Below, piece by piece: positions 1-14,100 of a stretch of DNA of 64,000 nucleotides (position 1 is the first letter of the stretch; the number at the start of each line of letters is the position of its first letter). Under the pieces are notes generated by a model, which saw only the letters and a program-made list of their open reading frames with translations, was not told the DNA's origin and did no database searches. The DNA is from Xanthostigma xanthostigma (taxonomy: Eukaryota > Arthropoda > Insecta > Raphidioptera > Raphidiidae). The stretch lies in contig OY754464.1 in assembly GCA_963575645.1 (NCBI GenBank), forward strand, positions 47,916,192 to 47,980,191, given 5' to 3'. A program made the translations under genes and the position numbers.

Positions 1-1325
1 CAATTTTGGACTTTTATTCTTGACAGTTTTAACAATTTTAACTAAATTTTCAACTTTTTAATGATTTAATTTTAATTTTTATTACTTCTAATTTATTTTT
101 TTAATTATTTACTGCAAAAAATATGTAAAATACAGATATTTACTTAAAACTTTGTACATAAAATTCAAAAGTTAGTCCATTAAGTAAAATACTGAAATAA
201 TTAATTATAATTAGAAAAAAATATTTATTTATGCCTTTATGACAATAATTTATTGGTATCATCGACTTATAATCTTTTGTAAAAATTTATTATGGAAAAG
301 TTCCCATTTAGAATTCGACTTATTTTTGATTGGGACTGTAACGGATCAACCTCCTTAAATAATAAAATAATATACACTGCATTATACTTCTTGCTCTTTT
401 TATTGAATATTTTGGCCAGAGAACATACACTATTTTGGCGTTCACCCAAAAATTCTACTGATGACGTTAGTGTAAATGTTAAAAAAAGTTTGGCAAAATA
501 ATGTTTTATCCTAACCCAATTGCACACAAAACTTCCACTAACTTTAATGTTTTACAACTATACACTTCACAAAAGGTTAATAAACAACATCATACATAAA
601 TTCAGAACAGCAAAGTGTAATAATACTCCACGTTTATAGGTTAGGTATTACGATCTATGTGGCAGCCATTATTATTTTATCAGGTGAAAAAATATTTATA
701 CCCTGGATAAAGGATTAACAACAAACAGAAAACGCTGTAGTATTAAGGCTCAGCGATTGGTTTGTCATCTTATTCAAATATTGGTTTAACATTTGATTGG
801 TCAATAATTTTATTTTTTGTCACCTTATGCTTAAAAACCCTGATATTTAATTTAATTTAGTTAGGCATGTATATTCTATCTTAGACCAGCATTAGCTGGA
901 TTGCTTGAGCTGTTAATCGTCTAACAACATACATGAACCAGACAAGCAGTCATTGTCAACTGCTCGCTTAAATTGTGTTGCAATAAGAATTTTGAGGAAG
1001 TAGCACTTTGTTCAGGCGCAGACGAAGTACAAAAAGGAAATTCTGGGTTCAATCAATGAATGAGATCTGTGTCGCGTTTTCTAGATAATCATGCTCGCGA
1101 GCACATGGATTGCAGCTGTTCAACTACATGACGAAATTTCGTCCTGCTGCTGACAGTTCAAGCAGTAATATGTATGTCAGTGGAATATTTTCTTTAGAAA
1201 TTTGCAGTTTGACATGCAGTCGATACTTGAAGCAGTCAGTCTCGACAGGTTGAAGCTGTCCGTGAACGGCCGGCCTAAGTTACTCTACTCATTTTGCTTA
1301 TGTTTGTTGGTTGCATTAATTATTT
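1..1325. other. AT-rich region without recognisable gene
   Basis: No convincing exon on either strand. The CNOT11 C-terminal exons, expected downstream of 2,117 on the minus strand, were looked for here and not seen, so they probably lie beyond the left edge. Short ORFs of 60-90 residues are low-complexity and overlap each other on opposite strands. Confidence 0.5.
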
Positions 1326-2032
1326 TTGACGTGATAACGTCTTATAAATTGATGAAACACCAGCTGCACGCACGAAAAAGTGTAACGTTCCGCCTGACCC
1401 TGTGCGTGCAAGCGAGAGCGCAGTATAAGCGATAGAGATGCACGATCGGCCCAAGCGTCGGCTGTACGCATTTCTCTCTCTTCTCGCGTGACGTCAGAGA
1501 GTAGTGTGCGTTCAACATTTTTTTCGGCTGTTCCAGCGAAAGCTACATCTGACAGATGGCCTTTGTTTTATAAACCGTGGAAATTAAGACTTAAAATCAA
1601 GATATCTAATAAAAATGTCATAAATTATCGAATTTTTAAAGCAATTTTTAACTGATCGCCGTCATTATGGATAAAATATGATATTATTCACAACGAATGG
1701 AAATGTATTGATCAATTGATAGTTTGTACACAAACGCAGCTACATTTTGTATCAAAAACAAATCTTGGAAGATATCTGCATTTCATAACAGCAGATAAAT
1801 TATACGGTTTGTTAACAAATATATAATATATATACATTCTTTTAAATGTCTTTTATAATTGCTTAAAAATATGTATTTTGCTTTGGTTGATCAAATTATT
1901 AATTGGTAAAAATATAGTTTGACAGCTACTAAAATTTAGGTTATGTATTATTAAATATGATATTCGAGCGGAATACGTTATCACGTAAAACTATCGTCCG
2001 TAAACCGACTTTACAGACAACCAATTTTTTTT
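1326..2032 (-). mobile_element. 0.7-kb dispersed repeat with TTGACGTGATAACG terminus (copy 1)
   Basis: One end reads TTGACGTGATAACGTCTTAT. The other carries the inverse motif CGTTATCACGT followed by a conserved stretch ending in a T-run. Related copies lie at 25,592-26,259 and 50,184-50,868 in the opposite orientation, and a partial one at 56,644-56,862. The ends are partly inverted repeats. No coding capacity is seen, so it is likely a non-autonomous element; the superfamily is unknown to me. The interior of this copy differs substantially from the two near-identical copies. Confidence 0.6.
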
Positions 2033-2116
2033 ATGATCTCAATCCTGTGAATTGTGATACAGTCTATTGATATGAAATGCACAGAAGTCCCGTAAATACT
2101 TTGAAAAACATTTTAC

Positions 2117-5100
2117 CTTGGCTGGAGTGAGTCCTATATGGTAAACAATTTTAGGGTGTCGCTCAAGTTGATTGATTAGTTGTTGCTGTTGCTGCAATGT
2201 CAGAGCTCCTCGGTATGCTTGCGCCATTAGCTGCTTAGCGTCAGCGTAACCAGAATTATAAGTGAACATTGTTGGATCATATGCAACTGTATGTTCGTTC
2301 GGTTGAGTCACGTTTAGCCAAACTAACTACAAACAAAAAAAAAAAAAAAAAAAAAACAGTCATTCTATACCAGCGCTTGGAAATTAATTTTGATGGTGGA
2401 ATGCATGACGACCTCACAAAATTTCGCAGGCCATAAATAATTGAGTACCTATGTGAATTATTATTTCTTTTTTATAAAAAATAATTTTAAAAAATGGAAC
2501 TTTTAATTACAAATCCTATAATTACATATTATTGAAGTACATATTATACAGTATGTAAACGCGTAAGGTGCACAATATAGGGAAATTAGCATTGGGAAAA
2601 AATACTTGGATCAGAGTTAGCCATGACTGCATTAATTGTTATTTCTATTGAATTATTGTGGTAATCTTGAGGATTTCTATTTTATTTTTATTTTACTTGG
2701 CTTTTTTAATAATAAAAAGCTCTTATAAATCATTATTTTAATTTTTTTGTACAAAAATAAAACAAAAAAAAACAATTCCATCTGTTTGGAAACATTTCAT
2801 TCAAAAATTGTCTGACTGGTATGACGTATGCGCGTTGGTAATTCAGTGACCCAATATCTTTAGGTTCAACACGAATAGGCGGAGATATTTGATCTCGCAC
2901 CATATTTAAGTATTTTTGGGAATTTAATGTCCCATTAATAAAAAAAGTCCGATTATGTTGTAATCATTTGAATATTTTCTTCGGTAGTATACGCATTCAT
3001 TTTGCAAAAGAATATTATCTGTCAAATTGAAAAACAAGATTTCAAGGCTCACTCTGATCCAGTCATTTTTTCCCAATGTTAATTTCCCTATGTGCACCTT
3101 ACGTGTTTACATACTGTATATAAATTAACTTATTAAGCAGGAAAAAACATATTAAAACTGTGCTGACATTTGAACGGTTCAGAATTCATCAATTTCGTAA
3201 TTGACGTCAAAAGGCTGCGATGCTGTGTATATATAGCTGTATAATATATTATGGGTGTGTTCCGAAATATAATCCAGTATACTAGCCAGTGCTAATGACG
3301 TCATGAATCGACGCCGTACTGTTGATTCGTTCCGAAATATACTGGTCAGCGCGTTGCCGTATTATTATTTCCCTCGTCCACCAAAAGTAATTGTTCACTT
3401 TGTTGATCAGCCATTATTGCAAATAAGTTAATAACAAGTAATAAAATAAAAAACTCCACAAATTTTGATGAACACAAGTCTGGTAAAATATTTATGCTAC
3501 CTCAAATCTGTCTCACTAGTACAATATGATGGTATACCAGTACAATTATGGCGTCAGATTCATGACGTCATTAGCACTGGCCAGTATACTGGGTTATATT
3601 TCGGAACATACCCTCTGTCTCTCTTTATAAAAAAAAGTAGCTTGAATTTACTTTAGTAGGTATGTGTCATGTACCTTCTCTGCTTGTATGTAAACTGCAG
3701 ACAAATGACGTTAAGCCTTGTTCGATCGGTAGTCAATTTTTAATTAACTATTACTTTCTTATTTATTCATTGTAAACGAAAAAAACACGAATTCATTATT
3801 TTATTCCTACTAATCTATTTCAACGATCAGTGAAAAATTGAACAAAACGCAACTTGTTAAGTCCTATTTCTACCTGTTTACCCAGAAAGTTAACGTTTTT
3901 GAGTTGTCTCTTTTTTAACATAACTAGTTAATTATGCCTGGGCTGGTAAAAATTAGGTACCTACCTATATGTATAAAAAAATAAAATCAGGACAACTGAT
4001 AACGAGCAGACGGATTGCTCTCAAGCAGGTCGCTAACTGCTGCTCGTTCATTTAAAAGGAGTTTTTTTTTCAAAAAGAGTACTGATCTACATTTAATTAA
4101 AATAATTAATTATATATTATGTAAAGTTGTGATTTGTGATCTTTTTATAATTTCCTAAAATAACTGCCGTGTTCATTACTTACTTCATCTTCACAAACAT
4201 GCAAAGGAGGCGCAAGTGTAACAAATTCTGGCTGATAGCATTTGTTGACAGGCGCATCGTTTCCGCCAAGTAAGAGCGATTCAACAACTTCTTGTCGTAA
4301 GTCACTCTCTTTGATACTGAGAAACAACATTACATACTAGATATTACTATTGTTTTATTCATGTGTTTATGGTCACAAACAAGTAGGGTTATTTGGGTTT
4401 TTAGCAGTAAACCATACACGCTTACGTTGCCAACTGGATAGCGCCATCTGGATCTTAACAATGTATAAAAAGTGGCCATCAAAAATGGAAGAGAGATAGA
4501 GCGTGTGATGGCCAGTTTCTAAATAGCAGTACGTAGGTACTATGTGGAAATGAGATACAAACTGGCCGTCACATGTTCCATTTCTCTCACTAATGTCGAT
4601 CACTTTTTGATGCTGTGTAGGCTGTTCAGTTCCCCATGTCTACATCACAAGAATAAGTAAATAACCAAGAACATAACTCGGAGGTGGCGCCTTTTATGTG
4701 GCGACTGACAGATTCGTCACCTTAGTTCCAAATAAAAGATGAAATTTTATTGCTTTTTGATAGGCATACGTATTTAAGTTACATATTTACGATTTTTTTC
4801 AATATGTTTTATCATAGCAAGCACGATTTTAAAATGACATAACACAAGTATCTAGTTAAATTAACTAGCTAAAATGTCTTATTAAACCCGACACATAAGA
4901 AACTATTCGCTGCAAACCTTCCAACATTCGAGACGGTATAGAACTGGCCATTTCAGGACAGAATCTCAAGTTATTCACGCACCGAAGGTAATGAGAAGGA
5001 ATAAAGCGCGTAAAAAAGAGTTATACTTTGGGTTATTTATTTATTCTTGTGTCTACGTTGTCAATTTCATTCTCAGAATAGTGACGTAGCTTTAATAAAA

Positions 5101-8100
5101 ACTACGTTTAATGTTACGACGTTATGCATTTAATGAAGCTTGGTTTTGCTAGGCTCAAATAAGCGGTGTATAAACTTGGGCGGCTTGTTGATTAGTTTTT
5201 TTTTTATTTCAAAATTATTTTGAGCCTAGGAAAATCTTGGAAGAACAACGTTTCATAAGCAGTGGAATCCTGACCTGATTTTCCTAGTTTGTTAAGTTAA
5301 ATGTTACAACTAATATTTGTTTTTACCTTGAAAATAAATATTTAGAATCTTTACGTTTCCAGCTACGACATACCAAATGTAAAAAAAAGTTACAAATATC
5401 ATGCATATTTCCAATTTATGTCCTAATTAATAATTACACGGGGTTAATAAGAAATGTAACTAGATAGAACTATGCAATAAAATATAAAAAGTAGAATAGT
5501 TTTAATTGCTACCTTAATTCAGCAGGTAAGGGACCTGGATCCGCAATGACGACTGGAATACCCGATTTACTGGTCAACGGCAAGTCAATTTGACTTTGTG
5601 CCAAGGACATTTGCAAATTGCTCACATCTACATTCAGAGGGACCGTAAGTTCTGTTGACAAGACGGCTTTAGCTGTTTTCTTCAGCAACTGAAACCATAT
5701 TAAATTTTGTAATTTGCAAATTTTATAAATTTCGTATTTGTAATGACGAGTTTTACCACTATTGGTTTCGAACGAATAAATATTATTATTATAAATTAAC
5801 ACCAGCGAACCTCTAGAAGAGAACCGAACATTATTAAGTATTAAAAAAGTTTTTATAAAACACATGCACTATTTTCTCGACGCATGTTTTTGGCTAACCA
5901 TATTAGCATCATCAAAACTCAAACGATAATGTTTTGTGAAAACTTTTTCAATAGTTTGTATCAATTAACACGTTTAAAAAAATGCCCGTTTTTATCTAGA
6001 TTTGTATCGAAATCGGTTCAACCGTTCTCGAATAATGTTGGTATAAACACACTGAGAGACAGATAAAAATCTGGGCAGATGCTTTCCAGTTTAAGTGTGA
6101 CATAAACTGCTCAAAAACCACGTAAAGAATGCCGAATTTTCGACAAACGGCAAAGTTCACTGTATTCGAAGCAAAATGAAAGAATTCTGACTCAAGAGAT
6201 CTAATTGTATGTGAAAAATATACTTACATCTTTTGGAGCGCCCGAAATAAGCTGCGCAATGTAATGTTTTTCTATTTGTGTCAATTTGGGTAAATGGGAA
6301 GAACTGAAGCTTGGCGGATGACTTTCATTGGGTTGCTGAAAAATAAAACAGATTATCTACCTACTAATAACATAGGTATCGTTAAATTTTTTTTTTAAGA
6401 AACTGTCAATAAGTCAGTGCGTTTTCAATAAGAATAGAATACATTTTATTGGCAGGAGTGGTCTCAATATTAGTCCGGTGCATTTAGGAATTGACCCAAA
6501 AATTTCAGATACATTTTTTCTTTTGTTGCTTATTCGAAAGGGTCTTCGATGGAGACCTTAACCCTGAATTTGCGCATTCCCCAAAATGCCCCGTCCGCCG
6601 CCATCTTGGATTCTGTTTTTTATTTTCAATTGCTCATATCTCGCGTTCTAATAATCCCACAGCAATCGTTCTAGGGTTGTTGGATTGTTCAGAATTTACT
6701 CTTTAATTAAATGTCTATCAAGTAAAACTCTCCAATGTACTGGAAAAAAGTTATTAGCGTCCAAAGTTAAAGTTTTTTGTTAAAAGTTCTTGCGCCCGGT
6801 TTTTCCGCGCGCAGCTCTTTCCAGTGCATCTAAGACCCCCACCGACAGTTTACTATTTGAACTAGACTCAATTTCCAGTATTTCAAAAAAAAAATCATCC
6901 CGATCGGTTGATTCCTCGCCCGCCAATCTACGCTCGAAGTAGCACTGTTCATTATCGTGCTATTTTGACGTCTCTAATACTCGCGTTTCGCACTGCATTT
7001 CTCACTTTTGTAACTAATATAACGCATTTTAATTAAGATCAACGACATATTCGTTAAATCTGTTCTAAGAATACGCGTTTTACATTAATTTTTTATTTAA
7101 AATAACTCAGATCAATAGTGACGTGTAAGAGTCGGACGAACATGTAAATATTTTGAGCCGGAACGAAAGTACCTATCCCCCCCCCCGTTTTCGAGGATGC
7201 GGCATACGGTGGAAAAAATTTCGTTTTGGGGTTATGCAACCCTCCAAAACAGCCAAAAACCACCCCCCTAAATGGGGTTAAACGCGCATTACTTTATTCC
7301 CTTTCCGAAAAAAAAATTCCCTGTGTTTGAGGATGCTGAGCACGATGGTGATGTTGAAAATTGCCACCGACTCTCACCAACCCCTCCACCGGACAAATCT
7401 CACCCCCGAAACGAGTGAGTTATTTTTTTTATATCACCGGCAGAATTAGATGATTTCTGCGTTTTCGAGGATGCTAAGCACGGTGGTGGTGTTGAAAATT
7501 GCCTCCGACTCTCACCAATCCCTCCACCGCCCTAATCTCAGAATCCTCTGAAACGGAGAGATAACCCAATTTTGCTGGTGATATGAAAAAAATTCACCCG
7601 TTTCGGGGTTGAGATTTGGCCGGTGGAGAGGTTGATGAGAGTCGACGGCAATTTAATACCACCACCGTGCTCTGCATCCTCAAAAACAGGGAAAAAACAT
7701 TTTTTTCGGAAAAGGAATAACGTAATGCGCGTTTAACCCCGTTTGGGGGGTTTCGTAACCCCAAAACGAAATTTTAATATTTCCACCGTATGCCGCATCT
7801 TGTAAAACGGGAGGGGGGTAGGTGATTTCGTTCCGGCTCAAAATATTTACATGTTCGGTCCGACTCACACACGTCACTATTGATCAGAGTTATAAATTTA
7901 AATAAAAAATTAAGTAAAACGCGTATTCTTAGCACAGATTTAACGAATATGTCGTTGATCTTAATTAATTTGCATTATATTAGTTACAAAAGCGAGAAAT
8001 GCAGCGCGAAACGCGAGTATTAGAGACTTCAACATAGCACGATAATGAACAGTGCTACTTCGAGCGTAGATTGGCGGGCGAGGAATCAACCGATCGGGAT

Positions 8101-11100
8101 GATTTTTTTTTTTGAAATACTGGAAATTGAGTCTAGTTTAAATAGTAAATTGTCGGTGGGGGTCTTAGATGCACTGGAAAGAGCTGCGCGCGGAAAATCC
8201 GGGCGCAAGAACTTTTAACAAAAAACTTTAACTTTGAACACTAATAACTTTTTTCCAGTACATTGGAGAGTTTTACTTGATAGACATTCAATTAAAGAGT
8301 AAATCCTGACGAGTCCAACGACCCTAGAACGATCGCTGTGGGATTATTAGAACGCGAGATATGAGCAATTGAAAATAAAAAACAGAATCCAAGATGGCGG
8401 CGGACGGGGCAATTTGGGGAATGCGCAAATTCAGGGTTAAGGTCTCCATCGAAGACCCTTTCGAATAAGCAACAAAAGAAAAAATGTATCTGAAATTTTT
8501 GGGTCACACCTATAAAATATTTCTAAATGCACTGGACTATATATATTATTAAGTATAAATTATTATTTATTTTTCCAAACCTATATCTATACTAATATAT
8601 AAAGCAGAAGAGTTTGTTTGTTTGAACGCGCTAATCTCAGGAACTACTGGTTCGAATTGAAAAAATTTTTTTTGTTGGATAGCCCATTTATCGAGGAAGG
8701 CTATAGGCTATATAATATCATGCTACGACTAATAGGAGCGGAAAATCAATGAAAAATGTTGCAGAATGTCCAACATTTTTCACAATATACTTATATTCAG
8801 GTAAAATGCGCTAACTGAATATCCCAATATTAGCGGCACACGTACAGTAGCTCGGTTAACTCAGTTGATAGAGCGCTCGACTCTTAATCTCAGGGTCGTG
8901 GGTTCGAGCCCCACCTTGGACGAATATGTTTTTAATGTTTTTTTTTTTTTATTTTCTACATTGCTTTTTTCTAAGGCTATCATTTAAATTTATTTTAGTT
9001 TTATTTACGACTAATTAAAATTAAATAAATCTAAATAATAGCTCATTTGAAAACTATTACAGTACCTACATATAAAAATAATTTTCCTACAGTGTTTTCA
9101 ATTAAATAATTGTTATATTTTATTAATTATACAGTAATTATTGATTTAAAAGAAATGATTATTACTTAAAAAAATATTTTCATCAAAAATGGAGGCTTGA
9201 GTTTAAAATAAGTAATAAAGCAGGGAACTGCCGAAAACTGCAAAAAATTTGGATCTAACATTCATCTCGGTAAACTAAGATGAATGTGCTTACTCATGTG
9301 CCTCCCTTCCCCATTCGTTCTTTTGCACCCAGGTGAAACCGGACGGGACCGCTAGTGTATTATAAATCACAGGTGATTATAAATAGAAACATTTGAATAA
9401 AATTTTGATTGCAAGTAATTTATATAGATTAGGAGTAATACATAAGCTCAATTTTATTTTCTCTGTATACTACAAGAGCTAGGGGTTGAAGGTTAAGGGT
9501 CGGGATTAGGGGTTGAATGAAGGCTAGGCGACTCGTGGTCATTTGGTAGCAAGGTCAGGTGTAACGGGGGTAAAAACATGAAGGTTCAGGTTTGCAAATT
9601 TTGTTTGGAGTTGAAGGTTACAGACCAACCAAAATAACCTACTTCAAAATATCTAGCCGGGTCTGAGAGGAGCATCGATCCTGAATGCATCAACTTGTCG
9701 TCAAAAGACTATTCGCGTTTACTGTTTAGATCAGAGGTTCCCAAACTTTTTTGTATCGTAGACCACTTGCCATGTTTTTCGGTTTTGGGTAGACCCCCTG
9801 CTTATCTGATATTGATTTTTTGCAAATTCATTAATTTCAAATGTATTTTTGACAACCGGTATAGTGCTACTCACTTTGAACGATTTAAATTTATAACGGT
9901 AGGTAGTGAAATGCAGTGTGAAATGTTTAGTTTTATACATTTATTAATTAGATTCAAATTAAACGAATCAAATTAAAATTTACTTTCTGTTACATAAAAT
10001 AACTAAGCAAAAAATAAATGCTTTTAGTGTGAGGGATGAACCTGATGCTTTAATAATAAATTTTCAACATTTGGCATCAATTTAGTTAGATTTAATCTTA
10101 AATCTCTTCGGTCAATGATGTCCAGTTTGTTTCTTTTTTAGTTAGGAGATTCACTATCGTTGACCCCCATTTTCATTTCATGGACCCCAATTTTTTTTCC
10201 CGCTGACATGGACCCCTTGTAAGTTGTCGTCGACCCCTGGGGGTCGATATAGACCACTTTGGGAATCACTGAGCTAGACGCATATGAATTACTAGCTGTT
10301 GCCCGCGACTTCGTCCGCATGAATTTTCATTTTTTTTGCGCGGAACCCTAATTCATTTTCTAAAATAAAAGTTTCTCCTTATAACATCAGTTATTTGCCA
10401 GTGAAAGTCCCGTCAAAACCGGTCCAGTCGTTTCGAGGATTAGTCGAAACAAACAAATAAAAATTTTAAAAATTGTTTTTTGTTATAAGTAGTAAAGTAT
10501 CATATATACTTTCATATGCATTTAGTAAAATGCTGTTTTTTTTTTTTTTTTAATTAAAAACATACACTTCAATTTTAAGTCAACCACAATATCCCCAATA
10601 ATCCTTGGACAAATATATCCAGGTGCTTCAAATACCTATAAATAATTTTCTGACATCTTCATATTTTGCAAAAATTAAAATAAAATTTTCTCTCGTCTTT
10701 TTCCCATACTCGAGACAAGTATTATCGGTCTCTACTTTTTTGAAATAATTTTTAAGAAATAGGTATTGTAAAAATCATAAGCAAATTTTTCGAAAATTAT
10801 ACACAAGTTAGCGTCTTTATCTTTTATTTAAAAATTTCTGCCATTCTGAAAATGCTGCCTAAGGTCTAGCCTACTTGAATTTAATACCAAACAGAAACTT
10901 ACCAACAGATGCAAGAATATTAATGTAAAAGGTGATGAATTCTTTGGTTCATTCTTGAATAGTTCATGCAAAAGTGTAATGGCCGCTAGTCGTTGCTGCG
11001 GTTGAGGAAGAAGATCTTGTTGATAGAGGAAAAGAACAATTGCGCATCCAACTATATAAAAAATTAAAAAAAAAAATAATTTAACTGCTCACTGACTGCT

Positions 11101-14100
11101 GGCGTTCGTCGCTAGAAAGAGATACGGTTGTATATCTAAAAAGTAAGTTTTGGGGTAAGTCTCAAAGGACACTATTTTGTGTGTTTTATATATATATATA
11201 AAAAATATTGCTTGAAGACACAAGTAATTCAAGAATTACAAGGCGCGAAATTTTACATAATAAAGCCTGACGTATGTTCGAAAATTGGTGTATATTTTTA
11301 ACGACACTTTGAGCTTAATAATATAATTTAATTAACTTAATCTAAGAAAAAAATAACAGTTGAAAATATTGAAACACAGAAAGGAAAAAATCATTTTAAT
11401 AATTTATTAATAATTAATTTAGGTTCATAAATATAAAAGCGTTAGCTGTAAACTCTATAAAAATCTACAAAAATTTCTAGTAAAAATAGATAGAATAATA
11501 AGCCGTCATAAAAACTATATTATTATTATATAAAACAACATTGTGTGCATTCCTAAATTCGCTACAGTAGCTGTAGCGCTACAGCTACTGTAGCGAATTT
11601 AGGAATGCACACTATAAGAGACATCCTCTTTTGCGCATGCGCCGATGTTCCCCAAAAAACAATAGATCACTTTATATTTGCATATTAAACATCCTCCCAA
11701 AATTTGGTTTCAATCCGATCATCCGTGTTGTCGGAATGGTAAGAAATGTCAAAAATGACGTTTGCAATTGTCAAAGTATTATTATTCAAAGCAATGGCAC
11801 GTCAATCCGGTGTCGGACAGGCAACCGGATGGCGAGTGGTAATCAGGGCCTTTGAGTGGTACAGAGCCCCCTGGTAGCGGCCAAAGTGACCCCAAATTAC
11901 GGGAGCGGCGATATGGGGGTGGGGCAAAATCGAAAAATTTTTGAAAAGTCAACCGGATAAAAATGCGGTAGCATTGAAAGAAATACCCTAATTATATAAT
12001 AAAATTTTTTTGCCAGCCGAAACACGCGGGCCATTTTTGCACTAGCGAATTAAAAAAAAAAAAAGTGAAAAGGCAACCGCTCAAAAATTAGTGAGCATAC
12101 TTATTGACACCACCAAACGTTGGGAAAAATTGCCATCCGATCGTGATGGGCAGTTTTGGAGAAACAACCCCTCAATGTCGCCGAAAAATCCTTTTTTTCG
12201 ATTGTTTCAACAATAAGTAAAAAAAACACACTAAAAATTGTTCAAATCGGATGGCATTCGAAATTTATACTGTCCTAAGTACAAATAATGGTGTGTATCA
12301 ATGCCATCCGATTTCGATTAAATTTAAGCCACCCCCCAAAACTCATGAAAATAACAATAATGCCATATGCTGCAAAAAATTGTTATTTTCATGAGTTTTG
12401 GGGGGTGGCTAAATAAGGGTAAATTTTGTTGGATAGCCCATTTATCGAGGAAGGCTATAGGTTATAAAATATCACGCTACGACCAATTGGAGCGGATCAT
12501 CAATGAAAAATGTTGCAAGATGTATCTCAAAATTAGTCCGTCCGACAAATATTATCAGGTGAAATGCCTTAACTAAATATTGCAATATTAGCGCGTGACG
12601 GTCACAAGGTCGGATAGCACAGTCGGTAGAGTGTAAGATTCTTAGTGCCAGGGTCTTGGGTTCAAGCCCCACGTCGGCGAATGTATTTTTATTTTTTTTA
12701 TTTTCTACATTGCTTTCTTCTAAGGCTTACATTTCAATTTTTTAAAATTTTATTACGACTAATTAAAACTAAATATTTATTATATGTATTGAAAGAAATT
12801 TTATTACTTAAAAAAAAATATTAATACTGCTTTTATACGACAAAAACTTTTGAACGGTAACTCCGATCATTATGAAGTTTGGACACAACATTCATCTCGG
12901 TAAACTAAGATGAATGTGCGTACTCATGTCCCTTCCTTCCCCATTCGTTCTTTTTCACCCGGGTGAAACCGGACGGGACCGCTAGTAATATATAAATATC
13001 AAGTGAAAATAAAATGTAGTAGAAAAAACATTTTCCAATGATGTTGGCGGGAATCGAACTCGACACCTTGTCATTACTTGCCTTACATCTTAACCGCTCG
13101 GCCACCGCGCGGTCACGCTATATCGCTGTTACTGTCGTATAGAAGTATTGCACTTATTCTACGGTAATTTACTACACTTTACAGTAATAATTTTTTTCTT
13201 TTTTTTTGACTATTAGCTGTCAGAAATAATAAGATAAATCTGTTTATAAAAATTAAACTACTGAACACATTTTAGTGAATTTAAATAGGGTTCTGGTCTG
13301 ATAGTAAACAAAGTGAATAAAATATAACCTAAGGCAATCCGACCAAAATTGCGATCTGTAGAGTCGTGTTGTACGTAGGTACATATGTACAGACCAACCG
13401 ACAAATGCGTGTCAAGTTGCATGGACCAACTTACATTTTTTTAACTTTTTCAACGCCAATTGCTTGTTCTATGTTTGTACCTGACGCCTACAAAATTTCA
13501 GCGTTTGTACCGAAAAAATAAAAAAGCTATTAGCAAGTCACAAATAAATGTACACTACTGGCCAAAAGTAAAGCGACTAAGAAATTTGAAAATTTAACTT
13601 ATCGCTTTACTTTTGGCTGGTAGTGTACATTTATTTGTGACTTTTGTTAATAACTTTTTTATTTTTTCGGTACAAACGCTGAAATTTTGTAGACGTCAGG
13701 TACAAACATAGAACAAACGATTGGCGTTGAAAAAAAGTGGTTATTAGGACGTGGTCCATACAACTTGACGTCAAGTTGGCTGGCCACCTATTATTGCTAA
13801 TAACTTTTTCATTTTTTCGGGACAAACGCGGAAATTTTGTAGGCGTCAGGTACAAACGTAGAACAAACGATTGGCGTTGAAAAAGTTAAAAAAATGTAAG
13901 TTGGTCCATGCAACTTGACGCGCATAACCGACAACTGCTGTTCGTGATTTTCAATTACAATTTTAGTAGTAATTATGAACTCGAATCGATCTGTGGCGAC
14001 ATGTGGTTGAATGTTGAACGGACAACAATTATGTGTAGTGGGTGATCATCGTATAGACAATGATCACCCACTACACATAATTGTTGTCCGTTCAACATTC

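Noticed and set aside
267-527. CNOT11 C-terminal exon candidates at the left end
   Set aside because: Overlapping ORFs on both strands show none of the conserved C-terminal helical sequence of CNOT11.
6491-6706. 71-codon ORF repeated at 8,292 and 40,434
   Set aside because: It is repeated because it lies in the arms of a foldback element; the hydrophobic/cysteine content comes from T-rich sequence and there is no known domain.
8850-8923. Functional tRNA-Lys gene
   Set aside because: Acceptor and anticodon stems do not pair well and the block is embedded in a repeat present in a second copy.
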